A DNA stretch of 64,000 bases from contig OZ037881.1 of the NCBI GenBank assembly GCA_964035575.1, positions 1,354,001 through 1,418,000 of the forward strand, read 5' to 3'. Source of the stretch: Rhynchopus sp. YZ270_cl-10 (lineage: Eukaryota; Euglenozoa; Diplonemea; Diplonemida; Diplonemidae). Below the pieces are notes generated by a model. It had not been told where the DNA came from. It worked only from the letters and a program-made list of their open reading frames with translations, and searched no databases. A program made the position numbers and the translations under genes. Shown piece by piece: positions 47,730-59,224 of the stretch (positions are counted from its first letter, which is position 1; every line of letters begins with the position of its first letter).

Positions 47730-50700
47730 ATGAGGCTGGTTCTGTCTGTGTGGCTGTGTCTTGTCACACATGCCACCTGCGCTGCTGCCGCCACCACTGC
47801 GGTTGTCCCGAACAGAGGACACACCTGCACTGCCGCCCTCGACACGCTGAGCGGAGCCTGGTACGACGACGCGACGCAGGACACCATGCACGTCTCTGTC
47901 GCCACTGGCGGCTGTGTGCTGACTTCCAAGTACGGTGCCACTGCGGTGGTGGGGGCGAGGGTGCTTCCGGAGACAGGCATCCTGCGGACGCTTGACTTGG
48001 AGGGAAGGTACATTGCAGGGTTGGAGCGGATTGAGTGGAGCAACGGGATGCAGTGGCAGAAGCTGCCTTCTGGGGGTGCTGGTGCTGCTGCGCACAACGA
48101 TACACGTCTTGCTGCGTTGGAGAAGGTGGTGCACACCCTGCATGCTGCGAACGCTGCTGTGAACGCGACTGTGGTTGTCCTCGAGAAGCGTGTGACCAGT
48201 CTGCTCGCCCGCAACGCAGCCTTGGCCGCAAACCAGACCACCCTCGTCGAGCAGATCCGTTCCGTTGCATTGTGCAGTGCGTGTCCTCTTAAGGGGGGGT
48301 TTGCACCGACACCTGCACCTCCGACAGCAGCCCCGGTGGGAGCGCCGAAGACTACAAAGGCGCCGTCCACAGCGGCACCACTTACACCAGCACCGCCCAC
48401 AGGAGCCCCTCCTACACCAGCACCAGCAACAGGAGCACCACTGACGCCAGCACCTCCCACAGGCGCACCTCCGACACCAGCACCACCGACAGGAGCCCCC
48501 GCCTCAACAGGCCCCGCCGTGACTCTGGAGACGTTGCAGGCACAGGTGGCACAGCTCAACGCGACCCTCCGTGCGGTGAACGCGACTGCAGGCAAGGACG
48601 GCTACTGCACGATCCTCCCGAAGGCAGCACATGTGTACATCCCTGTGACGCGCTACACAGTGCGGCGTGGGTCTCCTGCGAACCTGTGCAGTGTCGCAGG
48701 GACTGCGGGTGCGGTCAACACTAAGCTGCCTTGGGACTGTGCGTGGTCAGAGAACATGGCGGACCGGATTTATGCGCAGACTGGGGACAGCCTTGCCTTT
48801 AAGAGGGACGGTGACTTTGCGGATGTGCGTGAGTTTGCGAACAAGGCTGCATACGACAGCTGCGACATGGCAGCCTCGACACTGGTTGCAGGGAAGCCTG
48901 ATCTGGCTGCTGCGGAGTTGGCGGGGAAGCACTTCTCCATCACATTGGGTGCGGCTGGTACACGTTGGTTCGGTTCTGGCACCGGCACTGCATCTGGTGT
49001 GGACGGAAAGAGGCACTGCTGGCCTGGACAGGTGACACAGCACCCAGGGAAGGACAAGGACTGGGGTGATGGTGTGCGCATCGAAGTTGTTGTGATGGAC
49101 CCGAAGAAGGAGGTCATGGCAGAGTGCCCTGTGTGGGATCCTTCCAAGTACAACGTTTCTGGTGGTGCTGCGGTGGACTCGAAGTCGGTGGAACGCTTGA
49201 AGGGCACTGTTGGGGCGATTGGCCGCCAGCTCATTTCTGTTGAGGCGAGGATCGAAGAGCGTGTTCGTGCTGAGGGGAACAGCGGGATCACTGTGGCGCG
49301 TTCCTTCCAGCAAGGCACGGATTCGTACCACGAGGCGAGCTACGCGGAGCAGGCACCAGCAGGCCTGCACAACCACGCGAACTTCAAGTACACTCTCGGG
49401 ATGGGTGAGTGTGGTGCGGTTCTCAACGGTGTGCAGTTCCAGACCCGCCACAACGACTTCTCCTTGGACGAACCTGACTACACGAAGTCTGCTGCTGAGT
49501 ACATCAGCACGTGGCCTCCTGCGTCGCGCCTGATTGACCTTCCCGCTGTGCCACCAAGCGTGACGTCCAAGGCCACTGTCGCAGAGCAGGTTGCGGAGAT
49601 GAAGGCGTACTTCAAGGCCTTCCACACCCAGGACAAGACCCTGCGTGCTGACTACGACAAGTACTTCAAGGCAAACCTGTGCTACCTGGAAGGCACGTGG
49701 CAGGAGGCACAGGACGGAATTGCAGAGCCATTTGCATCGGACCGCCACCACATAGCGGCGGACGACTGGAAAGATCTTATGCAAAAGCTCAACTTCCTTG
49801 CGAACAACGGGCAGAAGTCTATTTTGGAGAACCTGCCCTTCCTGCCAACATCGTTCCGCGGTATGAAGGACACCGGTGCAGGTGGGGATGTGTTCGAACC
49901 ACGCATGGGACAGTGGTTCTACCGCATCAAGTGCAGACCAATCAACAAGGCAGTGCCGCTGTCTCGGTTCCGTGTGAAGAATGATTTGCAGCTTCAGTTC
50001 CGCGATGTGCCGTTGACAAGGGAACAGCTGGGGAAGACGAACCGTGCGCTCTTCGAGCTGCACCCAACGCCAGATGCGAAGTACAACCCGAAAGAGGCGT
50101 GGCCAAAGTCTGCAACAACCTTTGAGTACATTGACGAACTGATGCAGGACATCCCCGGGTTTGACGGGCCGAAGGGGAACCTCGTCGACAAGTCGATGGG
50201 GCACATGTGCCTGAACGCGAATGGCAGCAACACAGACCTGAACACTGCGTACTACTCACGTTACTATGCACACAAAACGCAAGACGCGATGGGTCGTGAC
50301 AAGAAGAAGCGTGGCTTCAACGACCTCATGTTTGCTGCACAGACGACGCACCCGAAGGTCAGCGCTCTTGAGGCATGCACCGAATTCGAGCCGGAAATGT
50401 TGGACGGCGTCAGCGCAGAAGACAAGGCTTCGATGGCGACGTGCGTTGCGATAACGGAAGAAGGGGCGTGCAGGAAGAAGGTCTGGACAAAGGCTCAGGT
50501 GTCCGCTGATGCATCTGGCGCGTACTGTGCGTGGGCGGACGGATCGTGCGAGTTCAAGAAGTGTTGGAAGCAGGGCTGGTCGTACGCCATCCCTCTGGAG
50601 ATTGTGTTCACGACGCCGCTGACGGAGTGGAACCCGTACAACATCCCCATGCACAAAGACGGCACGACTGCTGCTGCAAACGTGCGTGCCAATGGTGCCG

Positions 50701-51380
50701 ACGGGAGCAGTGCAGACAAGGCATTGAAGGGCACCACCAAGAAGGACTACTTCCGCACACCTGCAGAATTCTTCCAAAACCCGAAGGACGTTGACCCGGC
50801 AGACACCTCTGGCGGTGCGACCTTTGTGCAGAACTCTGCTGGGGAGGTGCACCGCACCCGTGCAAGTGGGCATTGGATCCTCTTCCCTGAGATCCCTGGG
50901 GTAGGTTCGGTGCGTCAGCGCTACCCAATCATGCCTGTGCACGATGAGGGGTCTTCTGTGTGGAAGGAGGCGAAGGCACTGGAGGAGGTGGTGATGGGAC
51001 GGCACAGCAAGGAGGTGGATGCGATCATCAAAGAGACACGCACACAGGAGTACGGCATGTTGCTGACGTTGTTGGCAGGCAGCGGACACACCCACACAGT
51101 TTTGGTGCCTGCAGAGGATGTGCACGCGATGGCGACTGGGCAGTACTCCGAGGTGAAGGTGCTCTCCTCAACAGACACAGGCCACACACACCTGACACTC
51201 ATCTCGTACGACGCGAAGAAGGGCCCTGGGAAGGAGTACAGTCTGCTCTGGTGCACAACAGGATCTGCACTGCCGTCGGATGAGTGCCCCGTGCAGGCGG
51301 GTTGCGGGAAGTCGACGGAAGGGAAAGACTGCTGTGCGAAGAGATGTCCTGACGGGCATGGAGGTGTCTCTCAGTTATAG
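47730..51380 (+). CDS. Secreted cupredoxin-domain surface protein, paralog 1
   Basis: A single exon of 1,216 aa. A signal peptide (about 1-20) precedes a Cys-containing N-terminal domain, a coiled coil (about 125-185) and a Pro/Thr/Ala-rich linker (about 190-260). Residues about 300-450 resemble a plant phytocyanin (cupredoxin): GDSLAFK, DVREF, NKAAYDSC, then a late HCWPG. The Cys of YDSC and of HCWPG match the phytocyanin disulfide. The usual copper His before DV is Ala here (FADVREF), and the normal Cys ligand is not visible, so copper binding is doubtful. The following 600 residues are of unknown family. The C-terminus has two GHTH motifs and ends Cys-rich (CCAKRC), without an obvious membrane anchor. 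The paralog at 54087 is almost identical outside the linker and cupredoxin-like part. Confidence 0.8.
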   Translation: MRLVLSVWLCLVTHATCAAAATTAVVPNRGHTCTAALDTLSGAWYDDATQDTMHVSVATGGCVLTSKYGATAVVGARVLPETGILRTLDLEGRYIAGLERIEWSNGMQWQKLPSGGAGAAAHNDTRLAALEKVVHTLHAANAAVNATVVVLEKRVTSLLARNAALAANQTTLVEQIRSVALCSACPLKGGFAPTPAPPTAAPVGAPKTTKAPSTAAPLTPAPPTGAPPTPAPATGAPLTPAPPTGAPPTPAPPTGAPASTGPAVTLETLQAQVAQLNATLRAVNATAGKDGYCTILPKAAHVYIPVTRYTVRRGSPANLCSVAGTAGAVNTKLPWDCAWSENMADRIYAQTGDSLAFKRDGDFADVREFANKAAYDSCDMAASTLVAGKPDLAAAELAGKHFSITLGAAGTRWFGSGTGTASGVDGKRHCWPGQVTQHPGKDKDWGDGVRIEVVVMDPKKEVMAECPVWDPSKYNVSGGAAVDSKSVERLKGTVGAIGRQLISVEARIEERVRAEGNSGITVARSFQQGTDSYHEASYAEQAPAGLHNHANFKYTLGMGECGAVLNGVQFQTRHNDFSLDEPDYTKSAAEYISTWPPASRLIDLPAVPPSVTSKATVAEQVAEMKAYFKAFHTQDKTLRADYDKYFKANLCYLEGTWQEAQDGIAEPFASDRHHIAADDWKDLMQKLNFLANNGQKSILENLPFLPTSFRGMKDTGAGGDVFEPRMGQWFYRIKCRPINKAVPLSRFRVKNDLQLQFRDVPLTREQLGKTNRALFELHPTPDAKYNPKEAWPKSATTFEYIDELMQDIPGFDGPKGNLVDKSMGHMCLNANGSNTDLNTAYYSRYYAHKTQDAMGRDKKKRGFNDLMFAAQTTHPKVSALEACTEFEPEMLDGVSAEDKASMATCVAITEEGACRKKVWTKAQVSADASGAYCAWADGSCEFKKCWKQGWSYAIPLEIVFTTPLTEWNPYNIPMHKDGTTAAANVRANGADGSSADKALKGTTKKDYFRTPAEFFQNPKDVDPADTSGGATFVQNSAGEVHRTRASGHWILFPEIPGVGSVRQRYPIMPVHDEGSSVWKEAKALEEVVMGRHSKEVDAIIKETRTQEYGMLLTLLAGSGHTHTVLVPAEDVHAMATGQYSEVKVLSSTDTGHTHLTLISYDAKKGPGKEYSLLWCTTGSALPSDECPVQAGCGKSTEGKDCCAKRCPDGHGGVSQL

Positions 51381-51499
51381 AAAGTCGTGTTGTTGTTGTG
51401 TCTTCTATTTTCATTGTGCTTGCATGCTGAGTGCGTGCTCATTGTTTGATGTGCACGCATAATCTGTTCATAATCAACCTAATCTGCCATCCAGTGAAC

Positions 51500-52110
51500 A
51501 CATGGGTCGATTTCAAAACCCCCCCCCCCCCCCAAAAGTTCTTTTTTGTCTTTTTCATGATATAGGCAGTTTTTTTGCAGTCTGAGGTCCGGAACCGCCC
51601 CAAAAACGATTTTCTGGGAGGTTTTGGGTGGTTTTGGGGCGAAATGGACCTTTTTTGACCATTTTTATGGTATTTTTAGGCTGTTTTTGGCCCTTCTTCT
51701 TACACAGCCTATTGGGGGTCAAAATAGCTATTTTTGACCAAAAAACATCAAATAAGCACCAAGAAAAGTGCCAAATGTGCCCAAAACAGGTCGGATTGGG
51801 CTCACAGCCCATTTTTGGGATATATTTGGGCCAACGGAGGCCTCCTGGCGTCAAATAAATTGTGTTTTTTGGTCAAAAATAGCTATTTTGACCCCCAATA
51901 GGCTGTGTAAGAAGAAGGGCCAAAAACAGCCTAAAAATACCATAAAAATGGTCAAAAAAGGTCCATTTCGCCCCAAAACCACCCAAAACCTCCCAGAAAA
52001 TCGTTTTTGGGGCGGTTCCGGACCTCAGACTGCAAAAAAACTGCCTATATCATGAAAAAGACAAAAAAGAACTTTTGGGGGGGGGGGGGGGTTTTGAAAT
52101 CGACCCACAT
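51500..52110. mobile_element. 603-bp foldback element with perfect 244-bp inverted arms
   Basis: The arms 51504-51747 and 51863-52106 are exact reverse complements by eye, including the homopolymer runs, separated by a 115-bp spacer. The ends read GGGTCGATTTCAAAA and are flanked by ACAT on both sides (51500-51503 and 52107-52110), a possible 4-bp target duplication. There is no transposase. The counterpart spacer after paralog 2 lacks it, so it inserted after the duplication or was lost there. Arm identity points to recent origin or ongoing arm homogenisation. Confidence 0.8.
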
Positions 52111-52529
52111 GCATTACTACGATTTTCCGTTTTATTTTCTTTTCACACCTGTTACCCAGAGGTAAGAGGAAACTCTACTTTGTTTACACCCTCTCAAATG
52201 TCCGTTCTCCGAATGAATGATGTTCGTGAACCCCACGCTATTTCGAAGCAAGTTCGTAGCACTTTTGACGGAGTGACTTCTTTATTTCCCTCACCCTTTT
52301 TTCCCCTCTCTACATTTTTGTCTCCGCAATTGCGGCGTTTCCGTGGGGTCTGGTTTAAGCACCTAAAACAGACTTCAAAAATCAGACTTTTCCCTACGGT
52401 TTCCTAGAGAGTGAGAAAAAAGCCACCATTTTTTTTTGACAAAAAAAATATGCCAAATTTTTGGCGTGAGTAAAATAAAAGAGCACTCCCCTCCCGCTAT
52501 TTCGTAGCACCTTCGTAGCAGTTGTGGTA

Positions 52530-53930
52530 AATTCAATGAATCTAACTTGTTTTTGGAGGCACTGTGACATTTGTCAGGCTCAAGATGATCTCATCCTAGC
52601 GTCAGGTTTTTCTGACTCACGTTCTTTATTTGAGGAATCTGTTGTGGAGAAACGACAGAGGACTTACCTATTGCCAAAAGGTGCCGGACACCCTTATTTG
52701 TCTTGCAGCACAGTTTCGACGTCCTCTTCTTGCGGTGCACACAAATGTACCCCTGGTGCTGCCGCAAAAGGGGTAGCGACGAAGACGTGCTGTCAACAGG
52801 GTGCTCTGCTCCTTTTTGCATTTTGTCGAGTTGTTGTGCGTATGAATTATGTTTCCCTCATTCTTTGTAGCGTAGTGTAGAGGCTTGGGTTTGTCCCGAC
52901 AAATTTTCTTTCGCCTCCTACCCCAGGGAACCAGTAGGAATATTGTAGAGAAGCTTTTGCAAAACCTTGCAAGAGCTTTTCAGAGACGACTTTATGAAAG
53001 ACATATTCCACGTCGTGCGTGTTTTTGTATTTTTTTTTGTTTTGTTTTATTCAGGGCCCGCTGTAGGAGTTCTGTAATTAGCCAGTATTGGGGGCTGGTG
53101 CGACGTGGACGGGGTCTCCAGCGGTCCCACACTACATCTGGCTGAACTTTACTCCCTTTATTTGCCCCTGGGTTTGTTTTTCACTTTAAACCATTTGTGA
53201 TGATGTACGTGCAGAGGTGTGTCCACACTTTTGCAAAGCTCTCACTTCCACGCACAATTGAACAAGCAATGAATGAAGGTTAGTAGGTTCCATCTTACCT
53301 ACTTTGTATTCACTTTCACAACTTATTTTTCGCCTTCCCTCTAGAACTGAGGAAGACAACAAGGGGGTTTTTTGCGGGGGTTTTTCTTTGAAGATCAACC
53401 CAATTGCTCTTTGTCTTCGACTCTGGGAAGAATGTGTGAGTGTGCATTCGTCATTTGTTTTTTCTATTCATGGTGTCTATTCTGATTCAAGGTGATCCGG
53501 CACAAAAGGCTGGGGATCATGTTACAATCATTCTCTCATTATATTTTGTTTTAAGATGTGTGTCGACAGGCACATTCATTCAAGTTTTCTTTGTTTTCAT
53601 TCAATTGGCCAACGCCGACTGAACAAAGTGCTGAGCACACAGCTCACCTACTTTGGTTTTCTTTCAAAAACTAATTTCTTTTCGCCCTCCCTCTTGAACT
53701 GAGGGAGGAAGACAACAAAGGGTCTTTTTGCGGGGGTTATCTTTGAAGATCGACGTCCCAAGTCAGAGGGGAAACTATTCCTTCTACTTGCGCTCTCTGG
53801 ACGACTCTTCCTAGTTGCCCTTCCCTTCAGCAAAACGCAGGAAATGCTAATATTTTTCAACTCTTTATCGCAGAATGTGTGTGCACGAGAGGTACGCTCA
53901 TCTTTTCTGTTTCCCCTTTCCCCCCACGCT
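52530..53930 (+). repeat. Duplicated spacer block (partner 58150-59100)
   Basis: Matching segments in the same order include GAGGACTTACCTATTGC, TGCTCTGCTCCTTTTTGCAT, GGCTTGGGTTTGTCCCGACA, TGCGACGTGGA, and GAAGATCGACGTCCCAAGTC with CTCTGGACGACTCTTCC. Part of the block also occurs at 45890-46260. Divergence is clearly higher than between the two coding copies. Confidence 0.75.
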
Positions 53931-54086
53931 TTGCGATTTGTCGTCATCTACTCATAATAGTTCCCACCCCACTCTCTCTGCCCCTCTTTTTTTCTTGGGT
54001 GAGACCCCAACAACACCTTCTAACACCCATCAGATAACCATAACACAACACAACAAACACAACCTCGCGAGCCCAGACCTTCCACA

Positions 54087-57000
54087 ATGAGGCTGGTTCT
54101 GTCTGTGTGGCTGTGTCTTGTCACACATGCCACCTGCGCTGCTGCTGCCACCACTGCGGTTGTTCCGAACAGAGGATACACCTGCACTGCCGCCCTCGAC
54201 ACGCTGAGCGGAGCCTGGTACGACGACGCGACGCAGGACACCATGCAGGTCTCTGTCGCCACTGGCGGCTGTGTGCTGACTTCCAAGTACGGTGCCACTG
54301 CGGTGGTGGGGGCGAGGGTGCTTCCGGAGACAGGCATCCTGCGGACGCTTGACTTGGAGGGAAGGTACATTGCAGGGTTGGAGCGGATTGAGTGGAGCAA
54401 CGGGATGCAGTGGCAGAAGCTGCCTTCTGGGGGTGCTGGTGCTGCTGCGCACAACGATACACGTCTTGCTGCGTTGGAGAAGGTGGTGCACACCCTGCAT
54501 GCTGCGAATGCTGCTGTGAACGCGACTGTGGTTGTCCTCGAGAAGCGTGTGACCAGTCTGCTCGCCCGCAACGCAGCCTTGGCCGCAAACCAGACCACCC
54601 TCGTCGAGCAGATCCGTTCCGTTGCATTGTGCAGTGCGTGTCCTCTTAAGGGGGGGTTTGCACCGACACCTGCGCCTCCGACAGCAGCCCCAGTGGGAGC
54701 GCCGAAGACTACAAAGGCACCGTCCACAGCGGCACCACTGACGCCAGCACCACCAACAAGAGCACCACTGACGCCATCACCACCGACAGGAGCCCCGCCG
54801 ACACCCGCACCTCCCACAGGCGCACCACCGACAGGATCTCCCCCCGATCTCCCCCCAACAGGCCCCGCCGTGACTCTGGAGACTTTGCAGGCACAGGTGG
54901 CACAGCTCAACGCGACGCTGCGTGCAGTGAACGCGACTGCAGGCAAGGACGGCTACTGCACGATCCTCCCGAAGGCAGCACAGGTGTACATCCCTGTGAC
55001 GCGTTACACCGTGCGGCGTGGGTCTCCTGCGAACATGTGCTATATTCCAGGGACTGCGGGTGGTGCGCTGAACGTGACGCTGCCTGATGGGTGTGTGTGG
55101 GGCGGCTACATGGCGGACCGGATCTACGCGCAGACTGGGGACAGCCTTGCCTTCAAGAGGGAAGGGCCCTGGCATGATGTGCGTGAGTTTGCGAACAAGG
55201 CTGCGTACGACAGCTGCGACATGGCAGCCTCGAAACTGGTTGCAGGGAAGCCTGATCTGGCTGCTGCGGATATGGCGGGGAAGCACTTCTCCATCGCATT
55301 GGGTGCGGCTGGCACACGTTGGTTCGGTTCTGGCACCGACTGGGGGACTGGTGTGGACGCAAAGACGCACTGCTGGCCTGGACACTCGAAACAATACCCA
55401 GGAAAGGCCAAGAAATGGGGTGATGGTGTGCGCATCGAAGTTGTTGTGATGGACCCGAAGAAGGAGGTCATGGCAGAGTGCCCTCTGTGGGATCCGTCCA
55501 AGTACAACGTTTCTGGTGGTGCTGCGGTGGACTCGAAGTCGGTGGAACGCTTGAAGGGCACTGTTGGGGCGATTGGCCGCCAGCTCATTTCTGTTGAGGC
55601 GAGGATCGAAGAGCGTGTTCGTGCTGAGGGGAACAGCGGGATCACTGTGGCGCGTTCCTTCCAGCAAGGCACGGATTCGTACCACGAGGCGAGCTACGCG
55701 GAGCAGGCACCAGCAGGCCTGCACAACCACGCGAACTTCAAGTACACTCTCGGGATGGGTGAGTGTGGTGCGGTTCTCAACGGTGTGCAGTTCCAGACCC
55801 GCCACAACGACTTCTCCTTGGACGAACCTGACTACACGAAGTCTGCTGCTGAGTACATCAGCACGTGGCCTCCTGCGTCGCGCCTGATTGACCTTCCCGC
55901 TGTGCCACCAAGCGTGACGTCCAAGGCCACTGTCGCAGAGCAGGTTGCGGAGATGAAGGCGTACTTCAAGGCCTTCCACACCCAGGACAAGACCCTGCGT
56001 GCTGACTACGACAAGTACTTCAAGGCAAACCTGTGCTACCTGGAAGGCACGTGGCAGGAGGCACAGGACGGAATTGCAGAGCCATTTGCATCGGACCGCC
56101 ACCACATAGCGGCGGACGACTGGAAAGATCTTATGCAAAAGCTCAACTTCCTTGCGAACAACGGGCAGAAGTCTATTTTGGAGAACCTGCCCTTCCTGCC
56201 AACATCGTTCCGCGGTATGAAGGACACCGGTGCAGGTGGGGATGTGTTCGAACCACGCATGGGACAGTGGTTCTACCGCATCAAGTGCAGACCAATCAAC
56301 AAGGCAGTGCCGCTGTCTCGGTTCCGTGTGAAGAATGATTTGCAGCTTCAGTTCCGCGATGTGCCGTTGACAAGGGAACAGCTGGGGAAGACGAACCGTG
56401 CGCTCTTCGAGCTGCACCCAACGCCAGATGCGAAGTACAACCCGAAAGAGGCGTGGCCAAAGTCTGCAACAACCTTTGAGTACATTGACGAACTGATGCA
56501 GGACATCCCCGGGTTTGACGGGCCGAAGGGGAACCTCGTCGACAAGTCGATGGGGCACATGTGCCTGAACGCGAATGGCAGCAACACAGACCTGAACACT
56601 GCGTACTACTCACGTTACTATGCACACAAAACGCAAGACGCGATGGGTCGTGACAAGAAGAAGCGTGGCTTCAACGACCTCATGTTTGCTGCACAGACGA
56701 CGCACCCGAAGGTCAGCGCTCTTGAGGCATGCACCGAATTTGCTGACGAAATGTTGAAGGTCGTCAGCGCAGAAGACAAGGCTTCGATGGCGACGTGCGT
56801 TGCGATCAAGGAAGAAGGGGCGTGCAGGAAGAAGGTCTGGACAAAGGCTCAGGTGTCCGCTGACGCATCTGGCGCACGCTGTGCGTGGGCGGATGGATCG
56901 TGCGAGTTCAAGAAGTGTTGGAAGCAGGGCTGGTCGTACGCCATCCCTCTGGAGATTGTGTTCACGACACCGCTGACGGAGTGGAACCCGTACAACATCC

Positions 57001-57734
57001 CCATGCACAAAGACGGCACGCCTGCTGCTGCAAACGTGCGTGCCAATGGTGCCGACGGGAGCAGTGCAGACAAGGCACTGAAGGGTTCCACCAAGAGAGA
57101 CTACTTCCGCACACCTGCAGAATTCTTCCAAAACCCGAAGGACGTTGACCCGGCAGACACCTCTGGCGGTGCGACCTTTGTGCAGAACTCTGCTGGGGAG
57201 GTGCACCGCACCCGTGCAAGTGGACATTGGATCCTCTTCCCTGAGATCCCTGGGGTGGGTTCGGTGCGTCAGCGCTACCCAATCATGCCTGTGCACGATG
57301 AGGGGTCTTCTGTGTGGAAGGAGGCGAAGGCACTGGAGGAGGTGGTGATGGGACGGCACAGCAAGGAGGTGGATGCGATCATCAAAGAGACACGCACACA
57401 GGAGTACGGCATGTTGCTGACGTTGTTGGCAGGCAGCGGACACACCCACACAGTTTTGGTGCCTGCAGAGGATGTGCACGCGATGGTGACTGGGCAGTAC
57501 TCCGAGGTGAAGGTGCTCTCCTCAACAGACACAGGCCACACACACCTGACACTCATCTCGTACGACGCGAAGAAGGGCCCTGGGAAGGAGTACAGTCTGC
57601 TCTGGTGCACAACGGGGTCTGCACTGCCGTCGGATGAGTGCCCCGTGCAGGCGGGCTGCGGGAAGTCGACGGAAGGGAAGGACTGCTGTGCGAAGAGATG
57701 TCCTGACGGGCATGGAGGTGTCTCTCAGTTATAG
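54087..57734 (+). CDS. Secreted cupredoxin-domain surface protein, paralog 2
   Basis: A single exon of 1,215 aa with the same layout as the paralog at 47730: signal peptide, Cys-containing N-terminal domain, coiled coil, Pro/Thr linker, phytocyanin-like domain (about 300-450), long unknown region, and C-terminal GHTH pair with a Cys-rich end. The leader just before the ATG is also nearly identical. Differences cluster in the linker, in the phytocyanin-like domain and in a short patch at 56740-57100. Here the candidate copper His is present (PWHDVREF, near residue 363), unlike paralog 1; the Cys pair YDSC/HCWPG is kept, followed by GHSKQ. Proteins of this layout could be cell-surface or extracellular redox or metal-binding factors; function unknown. 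Confidence 0.8.
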   Translation: MRLVLSVWLCLVTHATCAAAATTAVVPNRGYTCTAALDTLSGAWYDDATQDTMQVSVATGGCVLTSKYGATAVVGARVLPETGILRTLDLEGRYIAGLERIEWSNGMQWQKLPSGGAGAAAHNDTRLAALEKVVHTLHAANAAVNATVVVLEKRVTSLLARNAALAANQTTLVEQIRSVALCSACPLKGGFAPTPAPPTAAPVGAPKTTKAPSTAAPLTPAPPTRAPLTPSPPTGAPPTPAPPTGAPPTGSPPDLPPTGPAVTLETLQAQVAQLNATLRAVNATAGKDGYCTILPKAAQVYIPVTRYTVRRGSPANMCYIPGTAGGALNVTLPDGCVWGGYMADRIYAQTGDSLAFKREGPWHDVREFANKAAYDSCDMAASKLVAGKPDLAAADMAGKHFSIALGAAGTRWFGSGTDWGTGVDAKTHCWPGHSKQYPGKAKKWGDGVRIEVVVMDPKKEVMAECPLWDPSKYNVSGGAAVDSKSVERLKGTVGAIGRQLISVEARIEERVRAEGNSGITVARSFQQGTDSYHEASYAEQAPAGLHNHANFKYTLGMGECGAVLNGVQFQTRHNDFSLDEPDYTKSAAEYISTWPPASRLIDLPAVPPSVTSKATVAEQVAEMKAYFKAFHTQDKTLRADYDKYFKANLCYLEGTWQEAQDGIAEPFASDRHHIAADDWKDLMQKLNFLANNGQKSILENLPFLPTSFRGMKDTGAGGDVFEPRMGQWFYRIKCRPINKAVPLSRFRVKNDLQLQFRDVPLTREQLGKTNRALFELHPTPDAKYNPKEAWPKSATTFEYIDELMQDIPGFDGPKGNLVDKSMGHMCLNANGSNTDLNTAYYSRYYAHKTQDAMGRDKKKRGFNDLMFAAQTTHPKVSALEACTEFADEMLKVVSAEDKASMATCVAIKEEGACRKKVWTKAQVSADASGARCAWADGSCEFKKCWKQGWSYAIPLEIVFTTPLTEWNPYNIPMHKDGTPAAANVRANGADGSSADKALKGSTKRDYFRTPAEFFQNPKDVDPADTSGGATFVQNSAGEVHRTRASGHWILFPEIPGVGSVRQRYPIMPVHDEGSSVWKEAKALEEVVMGRHSKEVDAIIKETRTQEYGMLLTLLAGSGHTHTVLVPAEDVHAMVTGQYSEVKVLSSTDTGHTHLTLISYDAKKGPGKEYSLLWCTTGSALPSDECPVQAGCGKSTEGKDCCAKRCPDGHGGVSQL

Positions 57735-59224
57735 AGAGTGTCGTTTTTATTTTTTATTTTTGTTGGAGATGACGTACGATATAGGCTTCAGCATCATCTT
57801 TCTTCCCTTTCTGCGTCTGTTTTTATTTTTTGTCTTGCAAGCACGTAGCGTTCCGAACAGTCTTTCTACCACAGTGAAAATAGTGAGAACACAGCAAACA
57901 ACAACAGAAACCAATTTGTTGCATACAGAAGTTAAGCACAAAACAGAGCCTTTTTTGTAAGAGAAAGGCATTTTGTGTACTCATTCGAATATGCAGTCCG
58001 TTGTTTTGCTTCTTCGTTTTTACATTCACTGGTTGAGCGAGGCTGAATCTACGAAAAGGAGGTGTGGTAAGCGTTAGGTGTGATGAAGACATGAACATTT
58101 CCTCTCTCTTGCTTTTTCTTTGTTACGAAGGTGACTAGTCACAAGAGAATTGGTTCATCTTGTAAACTTTTTCTTTGACGAATCTGTTGGTGGTGCGACA
58201 CGACACGAGACGACAGAGGACTTACCTATTGCAAAGAGGTGCCCGACACCCTTATTTATCTTGCAGCACACTTTCGACGCCCTCTTCTTGCGGTGCACGC
58301 AAATGCACCCTTGGCGCTGCCGCACAAGGGGCAGCGACGAAGACCTGCTGTCAAGGGGGTGCTCTGCTCCTTTTTGCATTTTGCCGAGTTATTGTGCGTA
58401 TGAATTATGTTTCCCTCAGTCTTGTTGTGGTGATAGCGTAGTGTAGAGGCTTGGGTTTGTCCCGACAACTTTCTTTTTGGCCTCCGAGCCAGGGACAACC
58501 AGCAGGAATAAGCTTTTACAAAACTTGGCAAGAGCTTTTACACCCCCCTCTGGTCATTCCTACCAGTATTTCACGTGCGTGTTTATTTTATTTTATTTAC
58601 GATTATCTCCAGTGTAGGCAGGTTTAGTGCATGTTTTTGTTTTGTCAGGGCCAATTGAGCGCTTTGTGCGACGTGGAATCCAGATGGGCCAGCGGGCCCA
58701 CACTAAATCCGATTAACCTGACTGAATATTACTCCCTATCCGTCCCTGGTTTTGTTTTTCTCACCTTACCAACTCTGTTTGTGATGAAGTAGGTTGCATC
58801 TTAGCTACTTTGACATACTTTCACAACTGATTTCTTTTGCCCTCCCTCTTGAACTGAGGGAGGAAGACAACAAAGGGGTTTTTCTGGGTTATCTTTGAAG
58901 ATCGACGTCCCAAGTCAGAGGGAAACTATCCCTTTTGCTTGCTCTCTCTGGACGACTCTTCCCAGTTGCCCTTCCCTTTTCATCGCTACGCAAGAAATGC
59001 TAATCTCCTTTATATTCATTTTGTCTCCCCTTTTCCACTATTTATCACATTGAGATGTGTGTGCACGAGAGGCACATTCATCATTGCCCCGCCTTCCTCG
59101 CTTTAAGTTGTCCACTCATAATAGTTTTCACTTCTCTTTCTGCCTCATTTTCCTTTTTGTTACCCCGGTGCTTTCCTCACACCCACCAGTGACCACGTCA
59201 CAGAAAACACAACACACAAGCACC
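57735..59224 (+). other. Intergenic region after paralog 2
   Basis: 1.5 kb, mostly the partner of the block at 52530-53930, with a family A copy at 58128 and a family B copy at 59053. The last 150 bp (CTCATAATAGTT, then CACTTCTC and TCTGCC) resemble the leader of paralog 2, so the phosphatase gene appears to use a related upstream region. ACACCCACCAG and GTCACAG are acceptor candidates before the ATG. Confidence 0.65.

Larger units (their letters stand above)
51381..54086 (+). other. Intergenic region between the paralogs
   Basis: 2.7 kb. It contains the 603-bp foldback element (51504-52106) and a block (about 52530-53930) homologous to the spacer after the second paralog (about 58150-59100), including several copies of a CTTTGAAGATCGACGTCCC-type segment and family B modules at 53554 and 53874. 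No gene is seen. The ACCCATCAG acceptor lies about 55 bases before the ATG. Confidence 0.7.
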